A stretch of 64,000 nucleotides of DNA from contig CAXRGQ010000007.1 of the NCBI GenBank assembly GCA_964230215.1, positions 1,017,700 through 1,081,699 on the forward strand, read 5' to 3'. This DNA is from JAUILH01 sp964230215. GTDB lineage: Bacteria; Bacteroidota; Bacteroidia; Flavobacteriales_D; JAUILH01. Below the pieces are notes generated by a model. That model searched no databases and was not told the origin of the DNA. It saw only the letters and a program-made list of their open reading frames with translations. Of the stretch, positions 18,920 to 27,644 are shown piece after piece. Position numbers and translations under genes: made by a program. Positions within the stretch are counted from its first letter, which is position 1. Every line of letters begins with the position of its first letter.

Positions 18920-19702
18920 ATGATTATAGATACGCATTCGCACATATATGCAGAGCAGTTTGATGAGGACAGAACGGAGATGTTACAGAGGTCGAAAGAA
19001 AAGGGGGTAGGGAAAATCCTTATGCCAAATATTGATGGGGAGAGTATCGAGGGAATGATGCAGTTAAAAGATGAATATCCGGACTTCTGTTATGCTATGA
19101 TGGGATTGCACCCTTGTTCAGTAAAACCAGATTCCTATCAAGACGAGTTGACTAATGTGTATGAGTTGTTGAAATCGAATACCTCTGATTTTGTGGCTGT
19201 CGGGGAAATTGGTATCGACTTGTATTGGGATAAATCTACGCTTGATATTCAAAAAGAAGCCTTCGCCAAACAGATTGAATGGTCAATAGAATTCGAATTA
19301 CCATTTGTGATACATGCACGCGATTCGTTTCTAGAAATATTTGAGGTAATGGATAACTTTGACAGTTCTAAAATTCGTGGAGTGTTTCACTGCTTCACGG
19401 GGAATAATGAAGTCCTCAATACCATTATAAGTAAATACCCCAATTTTTACTTTGGTTTGGGTGGCGTTTCAACCTTTAAGAATAGTGGAATGGACATAGT
19501 GATACCTAATATTCCGGATGACAGGATAATTTTAGAAACGGATGCCCCTTATTTAGCACCAACTCCATATAGAGGAAAGCGTAATGAGCCATCATATATA
19601 ATAGAAATCGCACAAAAAGTGGCAGATGTTAAACAAATGTCACTAGATAGGCTTTCAGAGATTACCACTATAAACGCTAAGCAATTATTTGAACTACTAT
19701 GA
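18920..19702 (+). CDS. tatD: TatD family metal-dependent hydrolase (DNase)
   Basis: 260 residues, the normal length. It is a TIM-barrel amidohydrolase-superfamily nuclease. Metal ligands are visible: 'IDTHSHIYAEQFDEDR' (HxH), 'GEIGIDLYW' (Glu), 'FVIHARDSF' (His), 'GVFHCFTGN' (His) and 'ILETDAPYLAPTPYRGKRNEPSY' (Asp). It is divergent from the GT9 gene with 39 bases between and overlaps the asparaginase start by 4 bases (ATGA), so these two genes form an operon. Confidence 0.94.
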   Translation: MIIDTHSHIYAEQFDEDRTEMLQRSKEKGVGKILMPNIDGESIEGMMQLKDEYPDFCYAMMGLHPCSVKPDSYQDELTNVYELLKSNTSDFVAVGEIGIDLYWDKSTLDIQKEAFAKQIEWSIEFELPFVIHARDSFLEIFEVMDNFDSSKIRGVFHCFTGNNEVLNTIISKYPNFYFGLGGVSTFKNSGMDIVIPNIPDDRIILETDAPYLAPTPYRGKRNEPSYIIEIAQKVADVKQMSLDRLSEITTINAKQLFELL

Positions 19703-20718
19703 ATTCGTCACGCATCCTATTAATTTATACAGGAGGAACTATTGGTATGATCCAAGAGCCTGAGTCGGGCCTGTTGAAGCCTTTCAATTTCGATCACTTA
19801 ATTGCAGAGATACCTGAGCTAAACAAGTTTAATTATCATATTGACACGGTATCTTTTCAAGAGCCTATAGATTCGTCTAACATGTCGCCCGAGATTTGGA
19901 CAAAACTTGCCGTAATGATTCAGGATGCCTACGATAATTACGATGGTTTTGTGATTCTGCATGGTTCCGATACTATGGCCTATACAGCATCTGCATTAAG
20001 TTTTATGTTGTCTAACCTAAGCAAACCAGTAATCTTAACGGGGTCTCAGCTGCCTATTGGGGTAGTTCGGACAGATGGAAAAGAAAACCTCATTACGGCT
20101 ATTGAAATCGCTGCCGCAAAAGAAAATGGACAAGCAGTAGTTCCAGAAGTGGCCATTTATTTTGAATACAGTTTATATCGCGGCAACCGGACCGCGAAAA
20201 TATCTGCAACCCATTTTGAGGCATTTGATTCGCCCAATTATCCAATTTTGGCAGAGGCCGGTATCGATATCAATTATAATTATTCAGCGATAGCCGAGAG
20301 GAAATCTAAGCCTTTAGAAGTATTTACAGATTTTATTGCTGATGTTGGAGTGATTCATATGTACCCCGGCATTCATCAATCTTATGTTGATGGTGTCTTA
20401 TTATCGTCAGAATTAAAAGTTATTGTTCTCTTAACATATGGGTCAGGCAACATGCCCATGAACGAGGGAATAGAAAACGCAATAAAGCGTGCAATTGATG
20501 CTGGGAAACACATAGTAAATATAACACAGTGTCTTAGAGGAAGTGTGAAGCAAGGCTCATACGAAACGAGTAAGTTTCTCAATGAAGTAGGTGTAATCAG
20601 TGGCAAAGACATGACCTTAGAATCGGCTATAACCAAGGCCATGTATATATTAGGTAAGCACCCTGATTCCTTCAAAGAGATATTTCCTAAAAATGTTGCT
20701 GGGGAACTCAGCAATTAA
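19699..20718 (+). CDS. ansA: Type I asparaginase
   Basis: 339 residues. It hydrolyses L-asparagine to aspartate and ammonia. The first catalytic Thr is in 'ILLIYTGGTIGMIQEP' (about 7-22), and the second catalytic set is in 'DGFVILHGSDTMAYTASALSFML' (Thr-Asp-Lys type site), followed by 'KPVILTGSQLPIGVVRTDGKENL'. No signal peptide is present, so it is the cytoplasmic type I form. The start overlaps the tatD stop (ATGA). Confidence 0.94.
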   Translation: MNSSRILLIYTGGTIGMIQEPESGLLKPFNFDHLIAEIPELNKFNYHIDTVSFQEPIDSSNMSPEIWTKLAVMIQDAYDNYDGFVILHGSDTMAYTASALSFMLSNLSKPVILTGSQLPIGVVRTDGKENLITAIEIAAAKENGQAVVPEVAIYFEYSLYRGNRTAKISATHFEAFDSPNYPILAEAGIDINYNYSAIAERKSKPLEVFTDFIADVGVIHMYPGIHQSYVDGVLLSSELKVIVLLTYGSGNMPMNEGIENAIKRAIDAGKHIVNITQCLRGSVKQGSYETSKFLNEVGVISGKDMTLESAITKAMYILGKHPDSFKEIFPKNVAGELSN

Positions 20719-20894
20719 ACAAACATTTATAGCCATAAAATCAATATATGGCACTATTCAGTCAATCTAATATGAAATGAATAATAAGATTGTCAAATCG
20801 ATAGTTTGTATAATAGAATTTTTTGTAATTTGGCGACTTATTATCATGAAACCGATTTGAAGCAAACTGTCGGTTAAGTGATAATAACGAGAGA

Positions 20895-20982
20895 GGAGAG
20901 GTGCTGGAGTGGTCGAACAGGCACGCCTGGAAAGCGTGTGTACCCTATCCGGGTACCGAGGGTTCGAATCCCTCTCTCTCCG
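20895..20982 (+). tRNA. tRNA-Ser (GGA anticodon)
   Basis: 88 nt with a type II long variable arm. The acceptor stem is GGAGAGG with TCTCTCC (one G-U pair), the anticodon loop is CTGGAAA reading GGA, the variable arm pairs TACCC with GGGTA, and the T arm is GAGGG-TTCGAAT-CCCTC. The discriminator is G, and CCA is not fully encoded (CA follows). It lies 57 bases before the ExbB operon. Confidence 0.95.
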
Positions 20983-21039
20983 CAGGAAGGAATTAATTTA
21001 AAAATCAAATATAGAAGTTTGCAAACCAATTAATTAATC

Positions 21040-21900
21040 ATGAAAAGAATACTGACTTCAATTGCAGTGGCAGGTTTTTTAACCTTAGGAGGAGCTAACG
21101 CTAGCACACTAAACACAACAGATACTAATGCACCACAGTATCTACTTGCAGAGGCATCAACAGACAATCTGTTGGCACAAGCGGGTGAAACAGGTGATGG
21201 TGCGACAGAAGAAGAGCAAGGAACTTCAGAGGATGGAGCAGAAGGCGAAGAAGCGCCAGGTTCTGCTGATCAGATGCAATCATTAAAAGAGAAATTTATT
21301 GATGGTGGCCCTGTCTTTATGGGGATTGTATTACTTGCATTAATTTTAGGTTTGGCGCTATGTATAGAGCGTATTGTATACCTTAACATGGCAACTACTA
21401 ACAGTGAGAAGCTTTTAAATGATATCGAGTCTGCATTGCAGTCAGGTGGTGTTGAAGCGGCTAAAGAAGTTTGTAGAAATACTAGAGGTCCAGTTGCATC
21501 TATCTTCTACCAAGGATTAGATAGAATGGATGAAGGTGTAGAACAAGCAGAGAAGTCAGTTATCGCTTACGGTGGTGTTCAGATGGGACTTTTAGAGAAA
21601 GGTCTTCCATGGATTGCACTGTTTATCGCTCTTGCACCAATGCTTGGATTCATGGGTACGGTAATCGGTATGATCCAGGCCTTCGATACTATCGTTAGTC
21701 AAGGTGAGATTGAAGTAACTGAAGTTGCGAAAGGTATTAAAGTAGCCCTTCTTACAACGGTATTCGGTCTTATTGTAGCGATTATTCTTCAGATTTTCTA
21801 CAATTACATTGTAAGTAAAATTGATGGAATGGTAAATCAAATGGAAGATGCATCTATCTCTCTAGTTGATTTATTAATCAGACACAAAGCTGGTAAATAA
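21040..21900 (+). CDS. exbB: MotA/TolQ/ExbB proton channel family protein
   Basis: 286 residues. An N-terminal signal-like helix (about 1-21) and an acidic, low-complexity periplasmic stretch (about 45-80, rich in E, G and D) precede the ExbB core. The first core helix is 'GPVFMGIVLLALILGLALCIERIVYL'. The conserved channel segment reads 'GLPWIALFIALAPMLGFMGTVIGMIQAFDTI', and the last helix is 'IKVALLTTVFGLIVAIILQIFYNYI'. It forms the inner-membrane proton channel that energises TonB or a Tol-like system with the ExbD proteins downstream. The signal-like N-terminal extension is common in Bacteroidota. Confidence 0.93.
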   Translation: MKRILTSIAVAGFLTLGGANASTLNTTDTNAPQYLLAEASTDNLLAQAGETGDGATEEEQGTSEDGAEGEEAPGSADQMQSLKEKFIDGGPVFMGIVLLALILGLALCIERIVYLNMATTNSEKLLNDIESALQSGGVEAAKEVCRNTRGPVASIFYQGLDRMDEGVEQAEKSVIAYGGVQMGLLEKGLPWIALFIALAPMLGFMGTVIGMIQAFDTIVSQGEIEVTEVAKGIKVALLTTVFGLIVAIILQIFYNYIVSKIDGMVNQMEDASISLVDLLIRHKAGK

Positions 21901-21953
21901 TCCAGCAAAGAATTTTTGGTTGAATGTTTAATAAAACCAAACACTAAGAAATT

Positions 21954-22847
21954 ATGACGGATATATTAAATGTAATAATAGACATACTCACGTTTGGCGT
22001 TGATCCTATCGCGTCTGTGATATTCTACGTGGCACTTATCGTAATTCCAGCAGTGGTGCATTTTGTTGGAATTAAGTCTCCAGTGGCTGGAAGTAGAATT
22101 CTAAATATGGCTACTCAAGGCTTGAAGATTGTCATATTCGTAGCGGGTATCATTCTGTTTGCTTTGATTTTTACAGATGGTAACAAGTACAAATTTGGTG
22201 ATGACGTAGATGGTAAGAAAGTTGAAGCGTTTTGGGCTAAACAAGATCTAAACGCGCCTATCGTTTATGAAGAAGGTGTATTCTACAAGAAAAAGAACCT
22301 TCGTGCTGAAGATAATGAAGCAGAGCTTGTAGCATCAGGCGAATACTTAGTTTATGATAATCATCCATATGAAGTTATGGAAACAGGTCAGCCTGAGGTA
22401 GACGACATCTACACACTTATACTTGAAGGTGGAGAAACTAGAACCATGCTAGAGGGAAGCTTTTATGATGAAGGCATTATCGGCTCTTCCATAGGGATGT
22501 CAATTCTGGTTGTGTTAATCTGTTTCGGGTTAATGCTAGGATTTGGTTTAACTATGTTACTAAACGAGCCTAAGAAAGCTATTAAGCCATTAGCAATATT
22601 TGGTGGACTTGTGTTGATAATTGTAATCTCTTATGCGATGGAAGGATCGTTCTTTGAGCCATTATCAAAAGAGTACCTAGATTTAGCAGAAGGAACGTCA
22701 GGCGATGGTCTATATAAGGAAGTAGCCGATTACGAGCAGAAAGATGCAGGTGGAAGTATTCTAGCAGCATTGGTACTTGTAGTTATTGCGACGGTTACTA
22801 CTATAGGCTTGTCTTTATACAATTCAATTGCGAAAGCAAGAAAGTAA
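21954..22847 (+). CDS. Multi-pass membrane protein of the ExbB/ExbD operon
   Basis: 297 residues with about five membrane helices: two near the N-terminus (about 18-36 and 50-68), two in the middle (about 180-200 and 208-225) and one near the C-terminus (about 270-290). A soluble acidic domain lies at about 70-175. I know of no biochemical function. The position between ExbB and two ExbD genes, 53 bases after the first and 11 before the second, suggests a lineage-specific subunit or regulator of the proton-driven complex. Confidence 0.7.
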   Translation: MTDILNVIIDILTFGVDPIASVIFYVALIVIPAVVHFVGIKSPVAGSRILNMATQGLKIVIFVAGIILFALIFTDGNKYKFGDDVDGKKVEAFWAKQDLNAPIVYEEGVFYKKKNLRAEDNEAELVASGEYLVYDNHPYEVMETGQPEVDDIYTLILEGGETRTMLEGSFYDEGIIGSSIGMSILVVLICFGLMLGFGLTMLLNEPKKAIKPLAIFGGLVLIIVISYAMEGSFFEPLSKEYLDLAEGTSGDGLYKEVADYEQKDAGGSILAALVLVVIATVTTIGLSLYNSIAKARK

Positions 22848-22858
22848 AACAGTAAGAA

Positions 22859-23671
22859 ATGGGTAAAAGAGAAATACCAGAAATAAATGCCGGCTCTATG
22901 GCCGATATCGCGTTCCTATTACTCGTGTTCTTTCTTGTTACGACAACAATTAACGTGCCCGAGAAAGGGGTGAAGACGGTGGTGCCTAAGAAAGTTGAGA
23001 AGAATGATGACGACCAGATAATTAAGGTTAAGGTGCTTCCTAGAGATATCTTAAAAATTAAGGCCAACGCAAGAAATCAGTTATTGATTGAAGGTGAAGT
23101 ATATGAGCCGGAAGAAGCAGACATCATCTATGATATGGTAATCAAGTTTTATGATAGCCATACAAGAGCACGCGGTCTTTCTGAGGATGATATCGATGGA
23201 GATGGTAAAACAGATTTCCCGGTAAGGTGGGAAGTTACTACAGATACTATCAAGCAAGAAGTAGAGAAGTGGAAAGAGCAGTTAAACTCTGCATTAAGCT
23301 ACGATATGGAGCCTGATTTCTTCCAGTTTATGGTAGACAGATGGGAAGACAAACAAATGGTTCTAGATGAAATAGGAACGTATTACGAATTACCGGATGC
23401 GGCAAGTATTAAGTTCGAAACCGATGATGAAACCACGTATGGATTCTACCTTAAGGTTTTGGATATTATTCAAGCAGCAAAAAGTAAGGTATTAAATGAT
23501 TTCTGTGAGTCTACATGGGGATTGAAGTATGAAGATATGAAGTTCGGAAACTCTGAAGGTGGTATACCAAATGAAGAGAAATACAAGAAGGAACTTAAGA
23601 TAGTAGAAATGCTATATCCTCCAGCAAAAATCATTGATTATGCTGATAAGATTGAGGACGTAAATTATTAA
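22859..23671 (+). CDS. exbD: ExbD/TolR-like biopolymer transporter, long form
   Basis: 270 residues, almost twice the usual 130-150. The N-terminus has the ExbD/TolR signature 'IPEINAGSMADIAFLLLVFFLVTTTI' with the membrane Asp in 'MADIAF'. The periplasmic domain is enlarged by an acidic insertion (about 95-220). Only one membrane helix is seen. It probably assembles with the ExbB protein and the shorter ExbD encoded next, using proton flow to move an energy transducer. Confidence 0.9.
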   Translation: MGKREIPEINAGSMADIAFLLLVFFLVTTTINVPEKGVKTVVPKKVEKNDDDQIIKVKVLPRDILKIKANARNQLLIEGEVYEPEEADIIYDMVIKFYDSHTRARGLSEDDIDGDGKTDFPVRWEVTTDTIKQEVEKWKEQLNSALSYDMEPDFFQFMVDRWEDKQMVLDEIGTYYELPDAASIKFETDDETTYGFYLKVLDIIQAAKSKVLNDFCESTWGLKYEDMKFGNSEGGIPNEEKYKKELKIVEMLYPPAKIIDYADKIEDVNY

Positions 23672-23681
23672 TAGTTGAATT

Positions 23682-24137
23682 ATGGCAAAATTCGGAAAGA
23701 AACAAAAGAAAGGATTACCGCCGATATCTACAGCTTCATTGCCAGATATCGTATTCATGCTATTATTCTTCTTCATGGTAACTACCGTTGTTAGAGAAAA
23801 CCCAGCTAAAGTAAAGTATGTGGTGCCTACAACTAAGTATTACGATCAGGTTGAAGATAGATCTAAAATTGCCTATGTATATATTGGAACATTAGGCGAT
23901 GGTGGTAAGTCAAATATTCGCTATGAGATTAACGGAAACGTAGTGGACGAAATCGTTAAGCTTAAAGATAAGCTAATCAATAAGCAGGGTGAGATGGACG
24001 AGAAAATGGAAGACATCACATTTACGCTTAAGATTGATAAAAGCAATGTGGATGTTGGTCAAATCAAACGTCTGAAAAAGATGATGCAGGAGATTGACAT
24101 TAAACTAATCCTATACTCATCAGAGCAAGAGAAGTAA
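23682..24137 (+). CDS. exbD: ExbD/TolR-like biopolymer transporter, short form
   Basis: 151 residues with the signature 'PPISTASLPDIVFMLLFFFMVTTVV'. The membrane Asp is in 'LPDIVF', and a short periplasmic domain ends in 'ILYSSEQEK'. It is the second ExbD of the operon, 10 bases after the first. Paired ExbD proteins are a common Bacteroidota arrangement and may form a heterodimer in the ExbB pore. The stop abuts the convergent CPBP protease gene with no gap. Confidence 0.92.
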   Translation: MAKFGKKQKKGLPPISTASLPDIVFMLLFFFMVTTVVRENPAKVKYVVPTTKYYDQVEDRSKIAYVYIGTLGDGGKSNIRYEINGNVVDEIVKLKDKLINKQGEMDEKMEDITFTLKIDKSNVDVGQIKRLKKMMQEIDIKLILYSSEQEK

Positions 24138-25028
24138 TTATCGCGTCTTAAACGACCGGTATAATACATAAAGACTAATGCCCGCTAGCAGTGTACACGC
24201 AGCGGGCATTATTTTTATCCACTCAGCAAGTCCGTACTCAGAATGCTGAATATACTCTAGTATAATCTGTACTGTATTTATGCCTGCATGAATTATAACA
24301 CTTGGCCAAATAGAACCCGACTTGTAATAAACCCAGCCTAAAACCAAGCCTAGTGTAAAGCGTGTAATAAAGCCAGTGAATTCAAAATGCATGATGGCAA
24401 ATACTATGGCGGTAACTACAATTGCATGCCATGGCTTTCTGCTTATTTTAAGCAAGTACCCCTGCACGCCAGATCGGTAGAAAAACTCCTCACACAATGG
24501 AGCAATAATTCCAATTACTAAAACATTTAATGCGGCCGCACTTAAGCCCCCGCTCAGCATAAAGCCCGTCTTAGAATTATAATCCTCACTAGCACTCTCC
24601 GCCATCTCATTTAATCCGGGTAACAAGGCCATCACATCACTGCTTAGACTGCTAATAAATATCGCTCCAAAGGCAAGCAAAGCACCAATGATTACGACCA
24701 ATACCCAGTCCATACCGCGCATGATACCTTTTCCAATGCCAATCCGTTTAGATATAGACGCTTCTGCATATTGGAAAAAGGCAAGGGTGCTCAGTAAAAA
24801 AGCGCCTACTTGAAACAAAAATGTGCTTAACACATTCGCATTACGGTGATCTGCAAATTGAGACTCTTCGAGTTTGTCAAAATCTGTTTGTGCTAAATCT
24901 ATGCCCCATATTGCCTGTGATAATTCGCCTGCCAGCAACACAAATAGCACTGTAGACATAAACATGAATACAAAAAGCATAAGTAATTTATGCCATGGAC
25001 TAAGATCTTGAAAGAATGCAGATTTCAT
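24138..25028 (-). CDS. CPBP family intramembrane metalloprotease
   Basis: 296 residues with about seven or eight membrane helices. The CPBP/ABI motifs are present: 'CEEFFYRSGVQGYL' (EExxxR), 'IVFAIMHFEFTGF' (FxxxH) and 'SIWPSVIIHAGINTVQI' (HxxxN). Members are Rce1-like proteases that cut within or near membranes; the substrate is unknown. The gene ends directly at the ExbD stop on the other strand. Confidence 0.9.
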   Translation of the reverse strand: MKSAFFQDLSPWHKLLMLFVFMFMSTVLFVLLAGELSQAIWGIDLAQTDFDKLEESQFADHRNANVLSTFLFQVGAFLLSTLAFFQYAEASISKRIGIGKGIMRGMDWVLVVIIGALLAFGAIFISSLSSDVMALLPGLNEMAESASEDYNSKTGFMLSGGLSAAALNVLVIGIIAPLCEEFFYRSGVQGYLLKISRKPWHAIVVTAIVFAIMHFEFTGFITRFTLGLVLGWVYYKSGSIWPSVIIHAGINTVQIILEYIQHSEYGLAEWIKIMPAACTLLAGISLYVLYRSFKTR

Positions 25029-25038
25029 ATTAGTTGCT

Positions 25039-25046
25039 TACTTTTG
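25039..25046 (+). promoter_or_regulatory. Putative -7 element for the dihydrouridine synthase
   Basis: TACTTTTG matches TAnnTTTG and ends 4 bases before the GTG start at 25051. The message is likely nearly leaderless. Confidence 0.55.
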
Positions 25047-25050
25047 CAGC

Positions 25051-26043
25051 GTGGTAAAGATAGGAAATATTGAGGTGGGTGAGTTCCCATTGATTCTTGC
25101 GCCAATGGAAGATGTATCAGATCCTCCCTTCAGAGCTTTATGTAAAAAGTTTGGTGCAGATCTTATGTTTACTGAGTTTATTTCAAGTGAAGGATTGATA
25201 AGAGATGCTGCCAAAAGTGTCCAAAAACTAGATATTTTTGAATACGAGCGTCCAATCGGAATCCAAATTTTTGGAAATGAGATTACCTCAATGATGGAAG
25301 CAACGGAAATTACGGCTCAAGCTAATCCTGATATCATTGACATTAATTATGGTTGCCCAGTTAAAAAGGTAGCATGTAAGGGTGCAGGCGCAGGCATTTT
25401 GCAAGACATTCCAAAAATGGTAGAGATGACCAAAAAAGTGGTCGAATCAACGGATTTGCCAGTGACTGTTAAGACAAGATTAGGCTGGGATGAGGATACT
25501 AAATATATCCTAGAAGTAGCTGAAAGACTGCAGGATGTGGGAATAAAAGCTATCTCTATTCACGGCAGAACAAGAAAACAAATGTACAAGGGTGAAGCCG
25601 ACTGGACACTAATATCAGAGGTAAAGAACAATCCAAGAATGCATATACCTGTATTCGGCAATGGAGATGTTGACTCGCCTGAAAAGGCACTTGAGTACAG
25701 AAACAAATATGGTGTAGACGGAATTATGATCGGTCGTGCAAGCATTGGTTATCCATGGATTTTTAATGAAATCAAACATTATTTCAAAACTGGAGAACAT
25801 CTTGCTTTACCTGGTATAGAGGAGCGTGTGGAAGCCGCAAAACAACACCTTGAAATGTCCGTAAAATGGAAGGGTGAACGTCTTGGCTTAGTTGAAATGA
25901 AGCGTCATTATACGAACTATTTTAGAGGAATTCCTCATTTTAAAGATTACCGACTGAAACTGGTAACTTCTATGGAGTTGGATGAAGTAAGACAGGCTCT
26001 AGATGAAATACCAGAACAGTTTGGTCATCACGAGTTTAGTTAA
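25051..26043 (+). CDS. dusB: tRNA-dihydrouridine synthase (DusB-like)
   Basis: 330 residues. It is an FMN-dependent TIM-barrel enzyme that reduces uridine to dihydrouridine in tRNA. Motifs are 'LILAPMEDVSDPPFRALCKK', 'IDINYGCPVKKVACKGAGAGIL' with the catalytic Cys, 'LPVTVKTRLGWDED', 'ISIHGRTRKQMYKGEADW' and 'VDGIMIGRASIGYPWIF'. The C-terminal helical domain carries 'VEMKRHYTNYFRGIPHFKDYR'. A GTG start directly follows a -7-like promoter. The 3' end overlaps the convergent permease gene by 8 bases. Confidence 0.94.
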   Translation: MVKIGNIEVGEFPLILAPMEDVSDPPFRALCKKFGADLMFTEFISSEGLIRDAAKSVQKLDIFEYERPIGIQIFGNEITSMMEATEITAQANPDIIDINYGCPVKKVACKGAGAGILQDIPKMVEMTKKVVESTDLPVTVKTRLGWDEDTKYILEVAERLQDVGIKAISIHGRTRKQMYKGEADWTLISEVKNNPRMHIPVFGNGDVDSPEKALEYRNKYGVDGIMIGRASIGYPWIFNEIKHYFKTGEHLALPGIEERVEAAKQHLEMSVKWKGERLGLVEMKRHYTNYFRGIPHFKDYRLKLVTSMELDEVRQALDEIPEQFGHHEFS

Positions 26044-27253
26044 GACTTTTTCTGAGTAATAGCCTAACGGGAATATAGGTGGTTACAATGCCAACGGCTA
26101 GTACAGTGCCGAATATCCACAATAAATCAATCCATACAATTTTAACAGGAAAGGCTTCCACAAAGGAATTTCCTCCCATGCTTACCCATCCAAAATGAGC
26201 TTGTCCTAATGTGATAGCTAAGCCAATACCAATGCCTAAAAGAGCACCTAAAAAGTTGATGAGAAGCCCTTCATAAATGAATATTTTGCGAATTGTGAGT
26301 TTGTCCGCTCCCATTGCACGCAAGGTTGACATGTCTTTTCGTTTATCTAATACCAACATAGTTAATGAGGCTATCATGTTGAATGTGGCGAGGAGAAAAA
26401 TGAAACATAGAATTAAAAAGGTCATCCATTTTTCGCTTTTATGTGTATTAAAGAGCAAGGCGTTTTGATCATCCTTATCCTGCACTTTAAATGATGAGCC
26501 TAAGACACCCTCTAGCTCTGATTTTAGATCACTGGCGTCCACATTATCCGAAATACTCAGTTCTATTCCACTCACCTCATTATCGTAACCCAAGACTTCC
26601 TGTGCATACCATAGTGGGACTAAGAAGTGACTGTCATCATATTTTGGGTTAACTTCAAAGGATGCGCTTAATCCGAGTTGCATCTCGTTTAGTGCATCAT
26701 CTTTTTGTTTGCTTAGTTTTTCATCACCCAACAAACCACCAACATGAATGTATTTAACTGACCTACTCGATACATAGGTGTCTAATCGTCTTAGCAGCCC
26801 CGCGCCAGCAATAGCGTAAGGATACCCTTCTCTTTCGATAACCGGCACGCCGTCTTTAATGAAATTGTCAATGCCATTCATCTCAATATAGGTATCTTCA
26901 ACGCCTTTCATTTTGGACAAGACCCAGTTTTGTTCTGCTGATTTAAGAATGGTGGTTTCCTCAATAAAAAGTGAGCTAGCTTCAACGCCGTCTATTTTGG
27001 CAATTTTTTCTCTTGGAATCTCGTCAACAAAAAATGTCTTTCCACGAGAAGGCGTAATTCTAATATCGGAATCAAAGGCGGTGTACATTTCTTCAATCAC
27101 ATGTTCAATTCCGTTGAATCCTGAGAGAACAACAACCATTGCCATGGTACTAATAGCAATACCAAATACGGAAATCCCAGAAATTATATTAATTACATTA
27201 TGTGTCTTTTTACTAAAGACATATCGCCTTGCTATGTAAAAAGAAAGCTTCAA
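26036..27253 (-). CDS. LolC/E-like FtsX-family ABC transporter permease
   Basis: 405 residues with four membrane helices in the 1+3 pattern of the MacB/FtsX fold. One is at the N-terminus ('VINIISGISVFGIAISTMAMVVVLSGFNG'), a large periplasmic domain spans about 50-265, and three helices close the protein. 'LDKRKDMSTLRAMGADKLTIRKIFIYEGLLI' before the third helix is typical of LolC/LolE. It is probably the lipoprotein-releasing permease; the ATPase (LolD) is not adjacent. The TTG start follows the rbfA stop directly (TAATTG), so translation is coupled. Confidence 0.88.
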   Translation of the reverse strand: MKLSFYIARRYVFSKKTHNVINIISGISVFGIAISTMAMVVVLSGFNGIEHVIEEMYTAFDSDIRITPSRGKTFFVDEIPREKIAKIDGVEASSLFIEETTILKSAEQNWVLSKMKGVEDTYIEMNGIDNFIKDGVPVIEREGYPYAIAGAGLLRRLDTYVSSRSVKYIHVGGLLGDEKLSKQKDDALNEMQLGLSASFEVNPKYDDSHFLVPLWYAQEVLGYDNEVSGIELSISDNVDASDLKSELEGVLGSSFKVQDKDDQNALLFNTHKSEKWMTFLILCFIFLLATFNMIASLTMLVLDKRKDMSTLRAMGADKLTIRKIFIYEGLLINFLGALLGIGIGLAITLGQAHFGWVSMGGNSFVEAFPVKIVWIDLLWIFGTVLAVGIVTTYIPVRLLLRKSLN

Positions 27254-27592
27254 TTACTTTTTAAGTAGATTGTCAATGTTTTCCGCGTAGTCCAATGAAT
27301 CATCTATTTCAAATACTAATTCTGGAACCTTACGCACTTGTTTTCCAATAATCTGGGCTAAATTTCTTCTAATGAGTGAATTGTTGGCATTGATGTTCTG
27401 AAAAACAGCCTGTTTATCCTTGTGTCCAAAAATGCTTAGATAGACCCTTGCAAAACTTAAGTCAGGTGTAATTCTCACAGTTGTTACGCTAACCAGCGCC
27501 CCCATGCACAAAGTTCTTGTTTCTCTTTGAAAGATTGAACTTAACTCTTGTTTTACCAGATTGGAAACTTTTTCTTGTCGAATACTTGCCAT
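27254..27592 (-). CDS. rbfA: 30S ribosome-binding factor A
   Basis: 112 residues, the standard size. It is a KH-like assembly factor for the 30S subunit, needed for 16S rRNA 5'-end maturation and cold growth. Motifs are 'SIRQEKVSNLVKQELSSIFQRE', 'VSVTTVRITPDLSFARVYLSIFG', 'IRRNLAQIIGKQVRKVPELVFEIDDSLDYAE' and 'IDNLLKK'. It heads a two-gene unit with the LolC-like permease and is divergent from the MsbA-like exporter. Confidence 0.94.
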   Translation of the reverse strand: MASIRQEKVSNLVKQELSSIFQRETRTLCMGALVSVTTVRITPDLSFARVYLSIFGHKDKQAVFQNINANNSLIRRNLAQIIGKQVRKVPELVFEIDDSLDYAENIDNLLKK

Positions 27593-27596
27593 AGTT

Positions 27597-27604
27597 CAAA
27601 GATA
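27597..27604 (-). promoter_or_regulatory. Putative -7 element for rbfA
   Basis: Minus-strand TATCTTTG (TAnnTTTG) ends 4 bases before the rbfA ATG. It faces the -7 element of the divergent exporter 27 bases away. Confidence 0.55.
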
Positions 27605-27631
27605 ACTTTTATTGTCCAAGAGAAATAGGTA

Positions 27632-27639
27632 TATATTTG
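27632..27639 (+). promoter_or_regulatory. Putative -7 element for the MsbA-like exporter
   Basis: TATATTTG matches TAnnTTTG and ends 5 bases before GTG 27645. It lies downstream of the alternative TTG at 27612, which argues for the GTG start. Confidence 0.55.
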
Positions 27640-27644
27640 CATCT

